Source of the DNA: Levilactobacillus wangkuiensis
GTDB lineage: Bacteria > Bacillota > Bacilli > Lactobacillales > Lactobacillaceae
Direction of reading: 5' to 3'
DNA length: 64,000 nucleotides
NCBI RefSeq assembly: GCF_016861605.1
Contig: NZ_BOLM01000011.1
Span: 1-64,000 of the forward strand
Below the pieces are notes generated by a model that saw only the letters and a list, made by a program, of their open reading frames with translations, was not told the origin of the DNA and did no database searches. Both the position numbers and the translations under genes were made by a program. Within the stretch, counting starts at the first letter, position 1; every line of letters begins with the position of its first letter. Below, piece by piece: positions 61,194-64,000 of this stretch.

Positions 61194-62768
61194 TCAGACT
61201 AATTCACTTCCTTTATGGATTCGCAAGCCTTCACTCCAGTATCCACGAAAAATTTCCTCGTTCCATAATTCAACCTTTAATTTACTTGCTAATTCAACAG
61301 CACTTTCCGTAAAATCACTTGTTGTGACTACAATCACCTTGTCGCAAGCGTAATACGTCCGCCCTGAATAGGCTTCTTGTACAGCTTTGTTCCCAACGTT
61401 ATTAATATATCTTTTGCACTGAAAACCAATTTTTATATTCCCTTTATGTGCTATAATATCTAACCCTTGATCTCCACTGGCTCCGATAACCGACACCTTC
61501 TCATATCCATTTAAAACTAATACTTGATAAACTATACGTTCAAATTGCTGACCTGACAGTTTTGCTAGTTCATTAAATCGTAATTTTCCAGTTCTCACTG
61601 CATCATCTGATACGAAGCTTATCTGTGGATTTCCCTTCTTTTTTTCAGCCATGTAGGCACGTGCCTTTTCTAAAACATTTTGCACTACTCGTGCATAGTG
61701 CTTATCCTTACTCAAAGGTTTGATAACTACCTTTCTGTAACCTATACTGTAATTTCCTAATACACACTCAACCTCATATCCTTTAATTTGCTCATCTCTA
61801 TCGCAAGTTTTAGACTCTATTTTTACGTCATTATATAATGTCTGGTCATAATCCGTATCTTCCAATGCCATAATTAAGCACTTTCGTCTAGCCTTCTCAC
61901 CTAGTTCGAATCCAAGTGTTTCCTCCAGCAATGGACTAACGGTCGGATTCCTCGCAAGCAAGTACAAGTCGAGTTCCCTGACTCCTTTTTCACTTAACAC
62001 TGAAAAAATGACTTTCTTTTCCTGACTTTCATATGTCCCCATTACTATACTTGCTTTATATTCTTTAATATATTTCAAATCTCCTGTACTTAAAGCGTAA
62101 TACAGGAAGGCATTAACTATTTCATCAGTAACAATATAATTCAAGTAGAACGCGTTCTGTAAGTAGCTCATCCATTTAAACGCCATTTTTTCATGCCCAT
62201 AAACTATCTTTCTTTCTAGCCCCTTAATAAACATCATCGCATAAAAATTGTTTCCAAGTCCTATGACATTTTCCGTACCATTTGGCTTGTTTGATAGCTT
62301 AAATAACCAGTCAATATAAGCCCTACGTTGTTTCGGTGTTGCTTCACGATAACTAAATTTTTCAATGCTTCCTTTATAAGAATTCAAACAATCTGACGTT
62401 AGATCTAAAGTTCTGCTTATCGGCAACTTCGAATCAATCATCGAAATATCACCTCCCATGTAATATTCATCAATATAAATTGCTTTTCGTATATTTATTG
62501 GTAAGCTTTCTAGCAGCCTTTTCCTTTCAACTTCAGACAATTCATATGGGTCAATTTCCTTAATTTTTTCCTGATTTCTTTCCTTTTCCTTTCCCTCCTG
62601 GATTAGTACTTCGTTGCATTCTTTAATCTTTTTAACCTCCGACTTACGACTAGTAAATTCTATTTCTTGTGTAATGGACTCGTCCTCTTTTTCATTCGTG
62701 GAACCAATCCAAAAAACAAATACTAATCCAACTGCAATAATTCCAAACAACACAGCAATCACCACCAT
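61194..62768 (-). CDS. Membrane-anchored TerB_N and Mrr-like nuclease fusion
   Basis: A 524-residue protein. Residues 2-22 are a membrane helix, followed by a charged coiled region (to about 75). A TerB_N-like domain (about 110-300) carries RRAYIDWLFKLSNKP and FIKGLERKIVYG. The C-terminal 120 residues form an Mrr-type restriction endonuclease fold: LSGQQFERIVYQVLVLNGY, GDQGLDIIA (catalytic Asp), FQCKRY (QxK) and VVTTSDFTESAVELA. The DNA is markedly AT-rich with rare codons, unlike the S-layer genes on both sides, which indicates recent acquisition. A defence role against foreign DNA is inferred from the Mrr domain. No clear Shine-Dalgarno precedes the ATG. Confidence 0.75.
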   Translation of the reverse strand: MVVIAVLFGIIAVGLVFVFWIGSTNEKEDESITQEIEFTSRKSEVKKIKECNEVLIQEGKEKERNQEKIKEIDPYELSEVERKRLLESLPINIRKAIYIDEYYMGGDISMIDSKLPISRTLDLTSDCLNSYKGSIEKFSYREATPKQRRAYIDWLFKLSNKPNGTENVIGLGNNFYAMMFIKGLERKIVYGHEKMAFKWMSYLQNAFYLNYIVTDEIVNAFLYYALSTGDLKYIKEYKASIVMGTYESQEKKVIFSVLSEKGVRELDLYLLARNPTVSPLLEETLGFELGEKARRKCLIMALEDTDYDQTLYNDVKIESKTCDRDEQIKGYEVECVLGNYSIGYRKVVIKPLSKDKHYARVVQNVLEKARAYMAEKKKGNPQISFVSDDAVRTGKLRFNELAKLSGQQFERIVYQVLVLNGYEKVSVIGASGDQGLDIIAHKGNIKIGFQCKRYINNVGNKAVQEAYSGRTYYACDKVIVVTTSDFTESAVELASKLKVELWNEEIFRGYWSEGLRIHKGSELV

Positions 62769-62789
62769 TTTCTAATATCGTCTCTATGT

Positions 62790-62828
62790 CAATAGGGGAA
62801 CAATCCCTTAGAATCGTTCCCCTATTTA
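62790..62828 (-). terminator. Hairpin terminator after the second S-layer gene
   Basis: The perfect stem AATAGGGGAAC/GTTCCCCTATT lies 30 bp after the stop. The T-tract is poor on the minus strand. Confidence 0.55.
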
Positions 62829-62857
62829 TTAATATTTCTTCTATATAGATTTAAATG

Positions 62858-64000
62858 TTAATAATCCGTCGTATTCCCATTATCTGCATTAGGAATATCC
62901 GTTACCTTTGTGGCACTAATCGTTACAACCTTCAATACCACTCTGATAGTATCACCATATTTAACATTTGAGTTTGCAGTTTTAGTGGCACCTGCATCAT
63001 AACTATACTGTTTATAGAATTTTTCACCCTTTTTAACTACATTATTACTGTCATCCGTAAATTCATTAGTAGCAGTCAATACCTTTGAATAGATTGGCTT
63101 TGAGAAGAAACTATCAGTAATCGTTCCGCTAGCAGTGAGAACACTCTTAGTAACGTCTCCAGTTAAAGATGCTGCCTGAGGTTTTGTAATGGCTGGTTTA
63201 CCATTCAAGAATTCAGTGTCTTTGATTTCTGTACCTGCATCAACCGTGTTTCCTGAGGCAAGATAGAAAACAATCTTTGAAGTTGCAGACTTGTATACCT
63301 TAACGTTTACTGTACCACCATACATCGCTTTTTCAGAATCTACTACTGTGCTACTATCTACGGAGTAACCTTCTGGTGCATTCTTTGAATCTTTAGCAAA
63401 GACTGCAAGGGTTTGACCGTTAATATTCTTAGAGTCATTGCCCACCATACCATCTTTCTTAGTATCAGTAAGCGTCGTAATAAACGTCGACTTACCTACA
63501 GAGTTACCGTTAGGAGCCAAGTAGTTAACCGTCACACTGTTGTTCTCAGTTGGCGTTGCTTCGGCCATCGTCATGGACAAGCCGCCGAGTTCTTGGGTGG
63601 TTGCGCTAGCGTTGTAACCCTTACCCGCAAAGATCCAACCGGAAACATCAGAGTTCTTATCGGAAGTCACGTAGTAGTACAGTGAACCTTCCTTAGTTTT
63701 AGTTTCTGCCTTAGACACAGTAAAGGTATCTTCCTTAGTCGTCCCATACATGTTCACCTTGTGGGCCTTGTAAGTCGTGTGTTGTGGTGCGGTCCACAAC
63801 GTGTTCTTCTTCACGTCCTTGATGTGGAAACCAGCCGTCCGTGTTGGCATCGTAGCTTCCTTGGTCGTTTGAGCTTCCTTGATACCGGCACCAATCGTCC
63901 CCTTGACCTTACCGCCGTAGATGTAACCACGGTACTTACCGTTCATTGAAACGACCTTGTAGTAGACCGTTCCCCGGTTCGTAACGGCCATGTAGTAGGC
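62858..64000 (-). CDS. S-layer protein, L. brevis SlpA type, second gene (5' end outside the window)
   Basis: The frame is open to the window edge; the visible 381 residues start within the wall-binding region (AYYMAVTNRGTVYYKVVSMN). They contain [32 protein letters not shown] and WIFAGKGYNASATTQELGGL, very similar to L. brevis S-layer proteins. The C-terminal half is divergent from the slpA gene at 59658 and more AT-rich from about 63540 down to 62860. The two genes share the N-terminal part but would assemble different outer surfaces. Confidence 0.88.
   Translation of the reverse strand, partial: AYYMAVTNRGTVYYKVVSMNGKYRGYIYGGKVKGTIGAGIKEAQTTKEATMPTRTAGFHIKDVKKNTLWTAPQHTTYKAHKVNMYGTTKEDTFTVSKAETKTKEGSLYYYVTSDKNSDVSGWIFAGKGYNASATTQELGGLSMTMAEATPTENNSVTVNYLAPNGNSVGKSTFITTLTDTKKDGMVGNDSKNINGQTLAVFAKDSKNAPEGYSVDSSTVVDSEKAMYGGTVNVKVYKSATSKIVFYLASGNTVDAGTEIKDTEFLNGKPAITKPQAASLTGDVTKSVLTASGTITDSFFSKPIYSKVLTATNEFTDDSNNVVKKGEKFYKQYSYDAGATKTANSNVKYGDTIRVVLKVVTISATKVTDIPNADNGNTTDY

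Noticed and set aside
61194-62768. Type IV restriction system as a complete operon
   Set aside because: Only a single gene with an Mrr-like domain is present; no McrBC or methyltransferase partner lies beside it.

Overview
The window looks like chromosome from a heterofermentative Lactobacillaceae member, most probably a Levilactobacillus of the L. brevis group. The support is two S-layer genes whose N-terminal half closely matches what I remember of L. brevis SlpA, a CBS-less IMP dehydrogenase, and the conserved block rsmG-noc-parA-parB-DUF951-ychF-DUF1129 that lies near the replication origin in this family. No complete insertion sequence, prophage, CRISPR array, tRNA or rRNA was seen.

Layout. 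1-5 kb: LRR surface protein, a secreted protein, gpmA and an AI-2E family transporter. 6-11 kb: ROK regulator, membrane-anchored Ser-rich protein, cfa. 11.4-15.3 kb: three tandem paralogous secreted proteins, the last with a 9 x 57-bp proline-rich repeat. 15.5-22.4 kb: AlbA_2/HATPase regulator, azlCD, GNAT, a giant YhgE/Pip protein. 23.4-27.4 kb: response regulator, histidine kinase and D-Ala-D-Ala carboxypeptidase. 28-30 kb: orphan antitoxin and guaB. 30-38 kb: two GT-C type membrane glycosyltransferases interleaved with three secreted Lys-rich proteins, plus a PTPS-related membrane protein. 39-44.6 kb: chromosome partition block. 45.5-52 kb: metallophosphoesterase, putative type I toxin, nucleoside hydrolase, purine permease, NupC and a degenerate phosphopentomutase. 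52.2-52.8 kb: a large structured noncoding RNA. 53.8-59.6 kb: small regulators (SDR, DUF2187, MarR, ComK-like, XRE-like). 59.7-64 kb: two S-layer genes flanking an AT-rich membrane-anchored TerB_N-Mrr nuclease.

The dominant unexplained signal is a dispersed family of about 24 intergenic elements of roughly 100-310 bp, about one per 2.7 kb. Despite three sequence subtypes (called A, B and C here), nearly all fold into one architecture: a long closing stem around three hairpins (H1-H2-H3), a cloverleaf-like four-way junction. Hairpin H1 and the outer arms differ completely in sequence between copies yet stay complementary within a copy. Several copies lie between a stop codon and the gene's terminator, antisense to the gene. 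In the feature list, element strand is the strand on which H1-H2-H3 reads 5'->3'.

The second signal is a gene-free transcript of about 590 nt (52213-52799, minus strand). It has a promoter overlapped by a cre-like site, a strong intrinsic terminator and 5'/3' ends that pair with each other, which resembles the ornate large RNAs (ROOL/GOLLD/OLE).

Working together: the envelope dominates (S-layer, GT-C transferases with low-complexity secreted proteins, dacA under a two-component system, Ig-like-module proteins). A nucleoside salvage set (nupC, purine permease, nucleoside hydrolase) forms a second theme.
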